A DNA stretch of 64,000 nucleotides from Verrucomicrobia bacterium UBA1200 (GTDB lineage: Bacteria > Verrucomicrobiota > Kiritimatiellia > RFP12 > UBA1067), in assembly GCA_002309765.1 (NCBI GenBank), contig DBXY01000064.1, positions 66,031 through 130,030 on the forward strand. Reading direction: 5' to 3'. This document shows, piece after piece, positions 8,442 to 16,976 of the stretch. The notes below the pieces were generated by a model. It made no database searches and was not told the DNA's origin. It saw only the letters and a program-made list of their open reading frames with translations. The position numbers and the translations under genes were made by a program. Numbering within the stretch: position 1 is the first letter of the stretch; each line of letters starts with the position of its first letter.

Positions 8442-9275
8442 TTGGGGTTTTCGCTGATGGCTATGTTCGTGCGGATGGCGGATAATTGCGGCGAGCCGCT
8501 TCCCGCCATACAAAAGGCGTTTTTCCGCAATTTGGTCGCCTGCGCCATTGCCTGTTCCGTTCTTTTCCGCAAACAAGGCGGCGGAACCGAACTCAACTTC
8601 GGGCTGCAACCTCGGCAATGGATGGATTTGGTTCTGCGCTCGTCTTTCGGCACAGCCGGGATTTTCGCCAACTTCTACGCCATTTCCCATATCCCGATTG
8701 CGGACGCGATCGCGCTCAACAAAACCGCGCCGTTCTTCACTCTGGTGTTCAGCTGGCTGCTGGTCGGCGAACGGATGGGATTACGGCAGACCTTGTGCGT
8801 GCTGGGGGCTTTTGCCGGGGCGTTGTTCGTTATCAAACCCGGACTGTCGGGAAGTCTTACCCTGCCGTCGGCGGTGGGTCTGCTCAGCGGGTTCTGCGCC
8901 GGGGCGGCGTACGCTTTCCTGCACCGGTTGGGAAAGGCGGGGGTCAACGGGGCTTTCATCATCCTGTTCTTCTCGGCGTTTTCCTGTGTCGCCTGCGTCC
9001 CGTTCATCGCGGCCGATTACCATGCCATGAACCCGACGCAGCTGCTCGCTTTGGCTGGGGCCGGAGCCTGCGCGGCAATCGGGCAGTTCGGCATTACCTG
9101 GGCGTACCGGTTGGCGGAACCCCGGCAGGTGGCGGTGTTCGATTATTCCGGCATTATCTTTTCGGCTATTCTCGGATTCGCGGCGTTCGGCCAAATCCCC
9201 GACGGGTGGAGTTTCCTCGGCTTTGCCGTAATCATCGCGATGGCGGCGGTGCTGAACCGGCGCAAACCGGAATGA
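8442..9275 (+). CDS. EamA/DMT superfamily transporter (RhaT-like)
   Basis: About 277 residues with ten hydrophobic segments in two EamA repeats: the first half contains PAIQKAFFRNLV and DAIALNKTAPFFTLVFSWLLVGERM, the second YRLAEPRQVAVFDYSGIIFSAILGFAAFGQIP. These are drug/metabolite or nucleotide-sugar type carriers of the inner membrane; the substrate cannot be told. The conservative start is the TTG at 8442, but the family's usual N-terminus begins about 12 residues earlier. In-frame sequence extends back to an ACG at 8406, preceded by AGGGGGG at 8394-8400 with ideal spacing and reading (M)KRGIVCICLSALGFSLMA, so the true start may be this non-standard codon. The next gene has its own promoter. 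Confidence 0.85.
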   Translation: MGFSLMAMFVRMADNCGEPLPAIQKAFFRNLVACAIACSVLFRKQGGGTELNFGLQPRQWMDLVLRSSFGTAGIFANFYAISHIPIADAIALNKTAPFFTLVFSWLLVGERMGLRQTLCVLGAFAGALFVIKPGLSGSLTLPSAVGLLSGFCAGAAYAFLHRLGKAGVNGAFIILFFSAFSCVACVPFIAADYHAMNPTQLLALAGAGACAAIGQFGITWAYRLAEPRQVAVFDYSGIIFSAILGFAAFGQIPDGWSFLGFAVIIAMAAVLNRRKPE

Positions 9276-9299
9276 ATACGCCGCATGTCGCTTTGAATT

Positions 9300-9329
9300 T
9301 TGACAAATTCCGAACGGATTTTGTATAAT
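9300..9329 (+). promoter_or_regulatory. Sigma-70-type promoter for the exported HAD phosphatase
   Basis: Consensus TTGACA (9300-9305), an 18-base spacer and consensus TATAAT (9324-9329). The predicted transcript starts near 9336, which rules out the in-frame ATG at 9328 and supports the ATG at 9358 with GGAGG at about 9342. Confidence 0.75.
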
Positions 9330-9357
9330 GCCTGCGTTTTTGGAGGGACAGACGTTT

Positions 9358-10242
9358 ATGAGGATTTTAGGGTTTTTAATGGCGATGGCGGCTTGTTTTA
9401 CAACTGCGCTCGGGGCGGAAAATCATGCCGAAAAGGTGGTGGCTGAAATACTGGGCAACGTGGCGAAACTCAAGGCGGCTCGCCCAGATGCGGTGCCGAT
9501 GGCGTTCTGGGATTTCGACGGCACGATTATCGAAGGAGACGTGTCCGAAGGATGCTACGAAAACGGACGGTCCGGACGGCAGATTTTCCGGGGACTGGTG
9601 GAGGAAACCATTTTGGCGGGATTATCGCCGGTGTATCGCGGCGAGGCGGGATGGCGGCAGTATCACGACATCGACTATCCCCGGATGAACGAAATCGGCC
9701 GTTGGCTGGCGTGGCCTTACAATGCCCAAATTTACGAAGGGGTGCGGGCCGCGGAACTGGACGCATTCTGCGCGAAGAAGTTTGACGAAGTCTATTCCAA
9801 ACACTATTTCGCTTCGTCGGTAAAAATGCTGCGGGAGCTGGAACGGGCCGGGGTTGAAAACTACGTGGTGAGCGCCAGCCCTGAAATCTATGTGCGGAAC
9901 GCCGCAAAAACGCTCGGGCTGCCGGTTGAGCGTTTCCGCGCCATCCGAGTGGCGGTGGAGGGGGGACGGATGACCACCAAGGTAATACATCCGGTACCCT
10001 ATGGCGAAGGCAAGGTGGAAAATATGCGCGAGCTTACACTGTCGCGTCCGGGAGGCGTGGCGGTGGCGGGTTTCGGCAACAGCTACTCCACCGACGGTCC
10101 GTTCCTAAAGTATATCGTCAACCAATCTCTGCCCGGCGGGGCAAAAGGGTTCGCCCTAATGATTAACGGCGGCAAGGAAAAACCCGGTTTCGAGGGGCTG
10201 TTCCGACTGGAAACCCAATCGGAATTGGCAGTACCGCGGTAA
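9358..10242 (+). CDS. Exported HAD-superfamily phosphatase
   Basis: 294 residues. The N-terminus MRILGFLMAMAACFTTALGA reads as a signal peptide, so the enzyme is likely periplasmic. HAD motif I is FWDFDGTIIEGD (nucleophile and acid Asp), motif II is VVSASPE and motif IV lies in the GFGNSYSTDGP region, close to the SerB/PSPase-like subgroup. It should be a Mg-dependent phosphomonoesterase; the substrate is unknown. The start is fixed by the promoter at 9300-9329, whose -10 overlaps an earlier ATG, and by GGAGG about 10 bases upstream. It ends 7 bases from the convergent metH stop. Confidence 0.85.
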   Translation: MRILGFLMAMAACFTTALGAENHAEKVVAEILGNVAKLKAARPDAVPMAFWDFDGTIIEGDVSEGCYENGRSGRQIFRGLVEETILAGLSPVYRGEAGWRQYHDIDYPRMNEIGRWLAWPYNAQIYEGVRAAELDAFCAKKFDEVYSKHYFASSVKMLRELERAGVENYVVSASPEIYVRNAAKTLGLPVERFRAIRVAVEGGRMTTKVIHPVPYGEGKVENMRELTLSRPGGVAVAGFGNSYSTDGPFLKYIVNQSLPGGAKGFALMINGGKEKPGFEGLFRLETQSELAVPR

Positions 10243-10249
10243 GGCGGCC

Positions 10250-12706
10250 TCACGTTCCGTAAATCTGTTTGGCGGCTGCCACCGTGGCCATGGCATCCTT
10301 GGAATAACGGTCCGCTCCAATCTGGCGGGCGAACTCTTCGGTAAGGACCGCGCCGCCCACCACCACCTCAAATTTGAGTCCGGTTCGGGCCTCCGCCTCG
10401 CGCAACAACTTGATGGTGCGTTCCATCCCCACCACGGTGGTGGTCATCAACGCGCTTAAGCCGACCATCCGAATTTTCTGTTCCACCGCCACCTGCACAA
10501 TCCGCTCCGCCGGAACGTTCTTGCCTAGGTCCACCACCGTGAAACCATAGTTTTCCAGCATCGCGGTCACAATGTTTTTGCCGATGTCGTGGATATCCCC
10601 TTCGACCGTGGCCATCAACACCGTACCCTTGGACTCCTGCCGTTCGCCGGAAGCGTCCAAATGACGCTTGATCACCTCAAACGCCTTGGAAACGGTCTGC
10701 GCGCTCAACAACAGCTGAGGCAGGAATTTACGTCCGCTCTCGAAATCGCGGCCCACCCGGTCCAGTGCGGGAATGATGTGGCCGTCCACAATCTCGATCG
10801 GGAGTTTTCCGTCCTGCAGCAGTTCCGAAACCGCCGCCGTGGCGGCATCGGCGAAACCTTTCACGATTGCCGATTGCAGCGGCGACATCGTTTCGCCCGG
10901 TCCCGATCCGGCGGCAACCGCCGGTTTATCGCCCGACGGACCGACCGCGGCAACGGTTTTCGGCAGGGTGTCGGCGAACTGGATGTATTCCAAACAGTTT
11001 TCGTCGAACGCGGCCACCGCCCGGTAAACCCGGAACGCGGTCATCATCTCGACCGACAGCGGATTGATGATGCCCGCGTCCAAACCGGCAAAAAGCGCCA
11101 TACCGAAAAAGTGCGAGTTAATCAAGCCCCGGTTCGGCAAACCGAAGGAGATGTTCGAGACACCAAGCACCGTTTTCAGTCCGGCGTCGCGATACTCGGA
11201 TTTCAGCTGCGAAATCGCGCGGAGGGTGGCCATCGCCTCGCGCTGCTGCGAACTGATGGTCAAGGTAAGCGTGTCAACCAGAATGTCATGCGGCTTAATG
11301 CCGTATTTCGCCGCCTCGGCGATGATTTTGCGGCCGATTGCCACCCGCCCCTCGGCGGTAGGCGGAATGCCGTCCTCGTCCAAACACAGCGCCACCACCG
11401 TGCCGCCGTACCGCGCCACCAGCGGGAACACCGCGTCCATCACCGCCTGTTTGCCGTTAACCGAGTTAACCAGCGGCTTGCCGTTAACCACCCGCAAAGC
11501 CCGCTCCAGCACCGCCGGTTCGCTGGAGTCGATTTGCAACGGCGTGTCAAAAGTCTGCTGCAACAGTTTCACGGTGTTGACCATCGTGGCGGCTTCATCG
11601 ATACCCGGCACCCCCACGTTAACGTCGAGGATATGCGCGCCGGCGTTGATTTGGGTCTCCGCCTCGTTCAGCACGAACCCGGTGTCGCCCGCCCGCAACG
11701 CGGCCTGGCAGCGTTTCTTGCCGGTGGGGTTGATCCGCTCCCCGATCACCACCGGCCCCGCGCCTCCGGGCACGTTGCCGATCTCCACCGTCCGGCGGGA
11801 AGAGCAAACCCTGGTTACCGGACGCTGGACCGGGCGGGGCGGCAACTCTTTTGGCATCGCCTGGATCATCGCGGCGATGTGTTCCGGCGTGGTGCCGCAA
11901 CAACCGCCGAGAATCCGTACCCCGGCCATAGCGTTCGCGACCTGCTGCCGGGCGAACTCTTCGGGACCGACCTTGAAAACGGTGCGACCGTTTTCAACCA
12001 CCGGAAGCCCGGCGTTGGGTTCTGCCAGTACCGGCAGCGAAGTGGCCGCGCAAAAGGCTTTGGCCAACTTGCCGGAATCTTCCAGCGACCCGCCGCAGTT
12101 GAACCCCAGCGCGTCCACCCGGAGCGATTCCAAGAGCGTTGCGATCGCCAGCGGGTCGGATCCGGTCAAGGTTCTAAGGTCCGGTTCAAAGGCCATCGAA
12201 GCGAAAAGCGGGAGTTTGGTGTTTTCCCGCACCGCAAGCACCGCCGCTTTCATTTCGTACAGGTCGGTCATGGTCTCGATGAAAATGAGATCCGCGCCAG
12301 CCTGCTCCGCCGCGATTGCGGAGGTCTTGAACGCCTCGTAGGCCTCCTCAAAGGGTAGCTTGCCCAGCGGTTGCAGCAACTGCCCCACCGGGCCGATGTC
12401 CGCCGCCACCAGACATTTGCGACCAACCTCACGGATGGCGCGGCGCACACATTCAACGCCAGAACGGTACACCGCATTGGTATCGAGTCCAAAAGCCGCA
12501 AGTTTCAAAGGGTTCGCGCCAAAAGTGCAAGCGGTCACGATGTCCGACCCCGCCTCGACATAACGGCGGTGGAGTCCGACCAAAAAATCCGGTTGGGTCA
12601 GCGTCAGCTCTTCTGGAACGCTGAACCCGGTTATTCCGGCGGCCTGGATTAAGGTGCCTTGCCCGCCGTCAAGATAAACGGGCCGGTTTAATTCGGGAAA
12701 TAACAT
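10250..12706 (-). CDS. metH: Cobalamin-dependent methionine synthase, short form without reactivation domain
   Basis: 818 residues. The homocysteine-binding barrel (about 5-290) has the zinc ligands in NCGG and GGCCGTTPEHI. The pterin-binding barrel (about 315-580) starts VVIGERINPTGKK. The B12 cap and Rossmann domains (about 600-818) carry the His ligand motif DIHDIGKN. It transfers the methyl group of 5-methyl-tetrahydrofolate to homocysteine. E. coli MetH (about 1227 residues) has a C-terminal AdoMet domain for reductive reactivation that is absent here, so a separate reactivation protein or a low-oxygen life is implied. The ATG at 12706 begins the conserved part; the SD is weak. I see no cobalamin riboswitch in 12707-12913. 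Confidence 0.93.
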   Translation of the reverse strand: MLFPELNRPVYLDGGQGTLIQAAGITGFSVPEELTLTQPDFLVGLHRRYVEAGSDIVTACTFGANPLKLAAFGLDTNAVYRSGVECVRRAIREVGRKCLVAADIGPVGQLLQPLGKLPFEEAYEAFKTSAIAAEQAGADLIFIETMTDLYEMKAAVLAVRENTKLPLFASMAFEPDLRTLTGSDPLAIATLLESLRVDALGFNCGGSLEDSGKLAKAFCAATSLPVLAEPNAGLPVVENGRTVFKVGPEEFARQQVANAMAGVRILGGCCGTTPEHIAAMIQAMPKELPPRPVQRPVTRVCSSRRTVEIGNVPGGAGPVVIGERINPTGKKRCQAALRAGDTGFVLNEAETQINAGAHILDVNVGVPGIDEAATMVNTVKLLQQTFDTPLQIDSSEPAVLERALRVVNGKPLVNSVNGKQAVMDAVFPLVARYGGTVVALCLDEDGIPPTAEGRVAIGRKIIAEAAKYGIKPHDILVDTLTLTISSQQREAMATLRAISQLKSEYRDAGLKTVLGVSNISFGLPNRGLINSHFFGMALFAGLDAGIINPLSVEMMTAFRVYRAVAAFDENCLEYIQFADTLPKTVAAVGPSGDKPAVAAGSGPGETMSPLQSAIVKGFADAATAAVSELLQDGKLPIEIVDGHIIPALDRVGRDFESGRKFLPQLLLSAQTVSKAFEVIKRHLDASGERQESKGTVLMATVEGDIHDIGKNIVTAMLENYGFTVVDLGKNVPAERIVQVAVEQKIRMVGLSALMTTTVVGMERTIKLLREAEARTGLKFEVVVGGAVLTEEFARQIGADRYSKDAMATVAAAKQIYGT

Positions 12707-12854
12707 GGCAACTCGCTTTCTTCGCAATCGCGTGATTTGAATTTAATCAAAAACCGACCCAAAAATCAAGGTCAATCGAAACGGGCAAATTAGCATAAAA
12801 CATAATAATAAAGCTAAATTCCTCTGTTACTTTTATAGGACAACGGTTTTTATC

Positions 12855-12884
12855 TCGCGCAGAGACGCAGAGGCGCGGAGAAAA
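12855..12884. repeat. Copy of a dispersed CGCAGAGACGCAGAG-type repeat
   Basis: The intergenic stretch between metH and the NYN gene contains a GC-rich block with internal periodicity (CGCAGAGACGCAGAGGCGC) in otherwise AT-rich DNA. Similar blocks occur as dispersed repeats in many bacterial genomes, often near GxxExxY genes, and one such gene lies about 1 kb away here. Only one copy is in this window, so its repeat nature rests on general knowledge. The rest of 12707-12913 shows nothing else. Confidence 0.4.
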
Positions 12885-12913
12885 AGTATTTGTCTGGTTT
12901 TACGTAAAGATAA

Positions 12914-13528
12914 TTAGCCATTTTCATCAGAATACACAAGGCGATTTGATTTCTCTTTTATGGAGTTATCCTTAAAAAGAGCCTCTACTAAGTTGGAAAC
13001 GTCCTGTTCGGAAAGTTTTTTCATAAACAATGCTGCAATATGGCTTGACAATGTTTTTCGTGATCTGGGGCGGGGAGCATTAGGTTTTAACAAACGATTT
13101 TTAACAAAATCTATTTGTTCCGTAAATGATTTTGATATAACTGTGGATTGAATCAATGCAGGAATGTCTTCGATTTTCGTCACGCGATCAGCAAAGACAT
13201 GTTCTTGTTTCTTCAAATGCTCAATAAGAGGATCAAATCCTGCGTCATTTGATACGATGTGAAAAAAAGCTACGTTTTCAAGATCTTTAGCCGAAATACG
13301 ACCAATATAATATGCTATGTGAAAATCAAGTGCATTGTGGCCTATCCCCGACATTTCGATATATTGAGCACGGGCTGCCATTTTCTGCATTGCTTTTACT
13401 ATAGAAAAAGGAATTTTTGTCTGATTCTTTCCGACAAATAATAAAACCCTTATCCATTCCTGATCTAATAAATCAAGGTTTTCTGGCGTAACATTCTCAT
13501 AGTCAATCAACACATAATTAATTCTCAT
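12914..13528 (-). CDS. NYN (PIN-like) domain protein
   Basis: 204 residues. The N-terminal 125 or so match the NYN/LabA-type PIN fold: MRINYVLIDYENV with an early Asp, a middle ALDFHIAYYIGRI with Asp, and HIVSNDAGFDPLIEHLK with the third acidic cluster, the usual metal site of these RNA nucleases. The C-terminal region is Lys/Arg-rich and helical and may bind nucleic acid. It probably acts on RNA; the target is unknown. The start at 13528 is chosen for AGGGAT about 6 bases upstream; an in-frame Met 8 codons earlier lacks one. Base composition is clearly richer in AT than in metH, which fits acquisition by transfer with the neighbouring GxxExxY remnant. Confidence 0.75.
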   Translation of the reverse strand: MRINYVLIDYENVTPENLDLLDQEWIRVLLFVGKNQTKIPFSIVKAMQKMAARAQYIEMSGIGHNALDFHIAYYIGRISAKDLENVAFFHIVSNDAGFDPLIEHLKKQEHVFADRVTKIEDIPALIQSTVISKSFTEQIDFVKNRLLKPNAPRPRSRKTLSSHIAALFMKKLSEQDVSNLVEALFKDNSIKEKSNRLVYSDENG

Positions 13529-13829
13529 TTTTATCCCTTCTATCAAACACAAAGAAGATAAGAAGTTTCGTAACCACAGGGTTGCGTTTTTGAATATGAC
13601 AATTACTCAAAAACAAAGTGGTATGTTAGAAAAAAATGAGCGGGGAATCAATGAAAAGTTCCGGGTTCGGGATGTTTTTTCTGCCGTAAACAACTATAAA
13701 CAAATCCATAATACTGGGTTTATCTCTATTCTTCAACAGCGACACACGAATATTATAATAAAAACAACTAAAACAACCACAAGTACAACTGGTCTATGGT
13801 GCACGGGCTAACTCACCCGTGCTCGGTAC
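13529..13829. other. AT-rich intergenic region without a recognisable gene
   Basis: No credible coding frame. A 73-codon plus-strand frame at 13590-13811 has low-complexity Thr/Ile-rich sequence and no SD. The only structured element is the palindrome at 13801-13822. Confidence 0.5.
13801..13822. repeat. Palindrome downstream of the GxxExxY pseudogene
   Basis: A 7-bp stem, GCACGGG (13801-13807) and CCCGTGC (13816-13822), with an 8-base loop, starting 8 bases beyond the pseudogene's stop. It shares GTTAGCCCG with the palindrome at 14335-14358 on the other side of the gene. Confidence 0.5.
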
Positions 13830-14258
13830 TCATTCAATGAATTGTTTTCCATCTGAATTTATTATTCCGTGTAGTTCTGCATCGTAAAAGTACCGCTCAA
13901 TAACGGCGAACTTCGGAAAGAAGTTACTATTATTCCACATGGCATTCCGAGTAACCTCAATATAGTTGAATAGTTGCGCCCTGTGCGTTGGTGACAACAC
14001 CGATACGGATTTACATTCCACAATGACATCTCCCTTACACAAGAAATCCAAGCGAAACTCAGCCGTCATGGCATGACCCTTGTATATTGGATGGAAGGTC
14101 TTTTCCCGTTCAAAGGGGATACTTCTGTCAGACAGTTCGATTTCAAGTGCCTCCTGATAACAATACTCGTTAATACCTGGTCAAAGTTCTTTATGGACTG
14201 TGTGTAATGCTCCAATGACGTCATAGATATGTTCTTTCAGTTTCTTTGTATCTATCAT
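13830..14258 (-). pseudogene. GxxExxY family protein gene interrupted by one in-frame TGA
   Basis: From an ATG at 14258 with a near-perfect AGGAGGTGA ribosome site, the frame runs 142 codons to the stop at 13830, interrupted once by TGA at 14181-14183 (codon 26). The translation before it, ending HKEL, and after it, PGINEYCYQEALEIEL, joins into the family's N-terminal signature L-G-P-G-xxE-xxY-xxAL, with the stop exactly where the conserved Gly is expected (GGA to TGA). The C-terminal part keeps RLDFLCKGDVIVECKSV and LSPTHRAQLFNYIEVT. The family is of unknown function and common in mobile regions. Other genes here end in TGA, so recoding is unlikely and I call it a recent nonsense mutation. 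An internal start at 14069 would give only 79 residues. Confidence 0.8.
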
Positions 14259-14334
14259 GCGTCACCTCCTTCAATGATTGATGCCGAAATTATATCACAA
14301 TATCATCACCAATGGCTACAGCAATCTTAAAAAA

Positions 14335-14358
14335 TACGCGAGCGTGTTAGCCCGCGTA
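14335..14358. repeat. Second palindrome upstream of the GxxExxY pseudogene
   Basis: TACGCG (14335-14340) pairs with CGCGTA (14353-14358) around a loop containing GTTAGCCCG, a sequence also present in the palindrome at 13801-13822. The two could be ends of a small inserted cassette or REP-like elements. Confidence 0.35.
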
Positions 14359-14438
14359 CAATGCGATATTGTTCTTGAAGTTGTTCAAGTTGTTTTCTAT
14401 AACAATTAGTGAATTATGGAGTTGCTGACGTTTGGCTA

Positions 14439-14467
14439 TTGCCGTAATGGCGCGGCTTTGCTATAAT
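14439..14467 (+). promoter_or_regulatory. Sigma-70-type promoter for the YfhO-like/glycosyltransferase operon
   Basis: TTGCCG (14439-14444), a 17-base spacer and consensus TATAAT (14462-14467), about 52 bases before the chosen start codon. An alternative -35 (TTGGCT) lies a few bases upstream. Confidence 0.5.
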
Positions 14468-14519
14468 TGCGGGCGTTCAAAACAAATGCGGGATGTTATA
14501 TCCGCTGGCGGGAGCAAGG

Positions 14520-16976
14520 ATGAAAAGAAAAATTGGTTGGCCGGCCGGGTTGGTCGGTGTGCTTTTTGTGCTGGAGATGCTACTGGTGTTCGGCAATACC
14601 CTATTGCCGGATTGGGTGACCTTCTCACCCGACTGCACAAAATTTTTTACCCCAGACTGGTTCATCAGTTGGTGGGACGGGGTGTTGACCGGACATGACT
14701 CGCTGCACCCGTTCACGCTGATGAATTTTCTCGGCCACCCGTTGTGGCGGCGCGAACTGCTGTTTATCCTCAGCACGTTCGGCGGCGGACTCGGGGTTGC
14801 CTATTATCTGCGTACCCAAAAGCTCGACTCTCTGGCGGCTTTGGGCGGGGGGCTTTTCTTTTCTCTCTGCGGCTACTCCTTCACCCTGTTCTGCGCGGGC
14901 CACGCCGGATATTTTGAACTTATCTCCTGCGGAATGTTCGCGTTCGGGCTGCTGGCGAAATGCTTTGACGGCGGCAAACCCATCCACTATGTTCTTTTGG
15001 GCGCGGTAATGGCGTGGTCGGAGGTTCGCCAGCCAGATGTCTGGTTCATCTTTATGCTGCTGCTCGGCGCCTACGGTTTGTGGCGCACTTTCCGCTGGTG
15101 GCGCGAACGGCACGATTGCGGATGTTTTAAAACCGTTTACCCGAAACTGTTGCTCACCGCGTTGACAGTGGCGGTGATTGGCGGGGAACAAATCCGGACC
15201 GCGCTCACCGCCCAGCTCGACGCGCGCAAACAGCAAATGTCCGGGGTGCAGAAATCCGACGCCGCCGCACCAAAGACAAGCGAAGAGAACTGGATTTTCG
15301 CGACTAACTGGAGTCTGCCGCCGGAGGATATTCTGGAGTTCGCCGCGCCCGGCGTTTTCGGCGATTGCTCTTTCAACCCCCCGAATCCGTACTGGGGACG
15401 GCTAGGACGCCCGGTGGATTATAAACCCGGCAGTCAAATGCCGAACTACCGCCAACACACCGTGTACCTCGGCATTGCCACCATTCTGCTGGCACTGGCG
15501 GCATTCTGGAGAAAAAAATCCGTCCGCGACCCCGAGTGCGGCGAATCCGCGCCGTGTTTTTCCGATGCGCCGTTCTGGGCGGGCGCGGCGGTGGTTGCCA
15601 CCTTGTTCGCGCTGGGACGCTTCACCCCGGCTTACCGGCTGTTCTACTCGCTTCCATACATGAACTTCATCCGCTGTCCGGTGAAGTTCCACCATCTCAC
15701 CGAACTTGCGGTGTGCGTGTTGGCGGGCTTCGGACTGCAACGGTACCTCGCTGCCGCCAAAGCTGATGAACCGGAACGCGCGGCGTTTGTTAAACATTTG
15801 TTTGCCATTGCGACCGGACTGGCGGTTTTGCTTTTGGCCGGAGCAATAGTCGGCGGCGCGGCAACAAAAACCTTTGCCGGGAAAATCTCCCAATTGGGCG
15901 TCACCAACGACAGCGCGTCGCTCGCAAAGTGTTTCCCGGTAAATTGTGCGCGGTCGCTCGCGTTTTTGGGCACGGTGTTCGGTGCCATGTGCCTCGGGTT
16001 GCGCCGTCCAGGAAAAACCGTTGCCACGGTTTGTCTGGCCATGCCGGTGGTTCTCGGTTCGCTGGATCTCGCGCTGGTGGCCAAACGCTACATTCAGCCT
16101 CGAAATGTCACGCAGCATTACAGCGAAAATGTTCTGATCGCTAAAATGCACGAAATCACCAAAGGCAAACCCGCTAAAATCGCCAATTTCGTTACCTCCG
16201 GCGGTTTCGATCAGGACTGGTTCGGCGCGTCGCTGTTCATCAATGGATACGATAATGTCCTGATGCCGAACGAAGAAACCCAAAAGACCGTTTTAAGCCT
16301 TTACCAAAAATTCCAGAGCAATCCAGCGGCACTCTGTTCCGCCCTGGGAGCGGAATTGGCTCTGTTCCCGGTAAAAGCCGGATTTTTCCAGATCAACACG
16401 AGCGTGGAGCCGCTGTTCTTCTTCAATATCCGCCGCGGCCGAGACGGGTTCAAGATTGACGAAGCCAAAGCGCCCGCGCAGGATACGCTGGCACTGGGCA
16501 GGCCAAAGCCGAACACTTCCCTGCCCACCCTTTATCCGGTTTGGCACGGCGCGGTCGAACCTGATCGGCAACTTGACGATATGATTTCCGGATTTGACGG
16601 ACGCCCTTATTCCAACGCGCCGGCAAGTTCCGGCGAATCGTCGGGAGGGGGCTTGGCGGTTAAATTGGACGCCTACCGCGGACAAACCGGGGTTCGCACC
16701 ACCCGGGGTACGGTAAACAACACCGGCAACTCCGACCGGCTGCTGGTGTTCGGTGACCGTTACTCATCTGAACTGGCCGCCACCGTGGACGGAAAACCAA
16801 CCCCGGTTTACCTCGCCAACAACCTCTGGGCGGCCATAACGGTGCCGCCGGGCAAACACCAGATAGCCTTAGCGCCGCGCATCGCGCCACTGGCCGTGGC
16901 CGGGGCGGTGGTCAGCGCACTGTTGATGGCGGTAATGGTCGGACTGGGAATCAGAAAGGTTCTGCGCCATGAGTGA
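14520..16976 (+). CDS. YfhO-like polytopic membrane protein
   Basis: 818 residues with about a dozen hydrophobic segments across residues 5-540 (for example WPAGLVGVLFVLEMLLVFG) and a large extracytoplasmic C-terminal part. The C-terminus (LLVFGDRYSSELAATVDGK, then VPPGKHQIAL and a last membrane helix) resembles YfhO-family proteins, which have a GT-C-like fold and are linked to glycosylation of envelope polymers. A glycan-modifying role is inferred from this and from the two glycosyltransferase-like genes downstream. The ATG has GGGAG 5 bases upstream; an in-frame Met 9 codons earlier has none. Its stop overlaps the next start by 8 bases, indicating translational coupling. Confidence 0.75.
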   Translation: MKRKIGWPAGLVGVLFVLEMLLVFGNTLLPDWVTFSPDCTKFFTPDWFISWWDGVLTGHDSLHPFTLMNFLGHPLWRRELLFILSTFGGGLGVAYYLRTQKLDSLAALGGGLFFSLCGYSFTLFCAGHAGYFELISCGMFAFGLLAKCFDGGKPIHYVLLGAVMAWSEVRQPDVWFIFMLLLGAYGLWRTFRWWRERHDCGCFKTVYPKLLLTALTVAVIGGEQIRTALTAQLDARKQQMSGVQKSDAAAPKTSEENWIFATNWSLPPEDILEFAAPGVFGDCSFNPPNPYWGRLGRPVDYKPGSQMPNYRQHTVYLGIATILLALAAFWRKKSVRDPECGESAPCFSDAPFWAGAAVVATLFALGRFTPAYRLFYSLPYMNFIRCPVKFHHLTELAVCVLAGFGLQRYLAAAKADEPERAAFVKHLFAIATGLAVLLLAGAIVGGAATKTFAGKISQLGVTNDSASLAKCFPVNCARSLAFLGTVFGAMCLGLRRPGKTVATVCLAMPVVLGSLDLALVAKRYIQPRNVTQHYSENVLIAKMHEITKGKPAKIANFVTSGGFDQDWFGASLFINGYDNVLMPNEETQKTVLSLYQKFQSNPAALCSALGAELALFPVKAGFFQINTSVEPLFFFNIRRGRDGFKIDEAKAPAQDTLALGRPKPNTSLPTLYPVWHGAVEPDRQLDDMISGFDGRPYSNAPASSGESSGGGLAVKLDAYRGQTGVRTTRGTVNNTGNSDRLLVFGDRYSSELAATVDGKPTPVYLANNLWAAITVPPGKHQIALAPRIAPLAVAGAVVSALLMAVMVGLGIRKVLRHE

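Noticed and set aside
10589..12358. Long plus-strand open frame (589 codons) antisense to metH
   Set aside because: It is rich in Arg, His and Gly, has no family motifs and no SD, and exists because the GC-rich metH codons leave few stops on the other strand.
12707..12913. Cobalamin riboswitch upstream of metH
   Set aside because: I looked for the conserved B12-box type sequence and found none; the region is AT-rich apart from one repeat block.
13590..13811. 73-codon plus-strand frame
   Set aside because: Low-complexity end, no SD, and it runs through a palindrome; no sign of coding.
14181..14183. TGA recoded as glycine or selenocysteine in the GxxExxY gene
   Set aside because: Several genes here terminate at TGA, and no SECIS-like element is evident; a simple nonsense mutation explains it.
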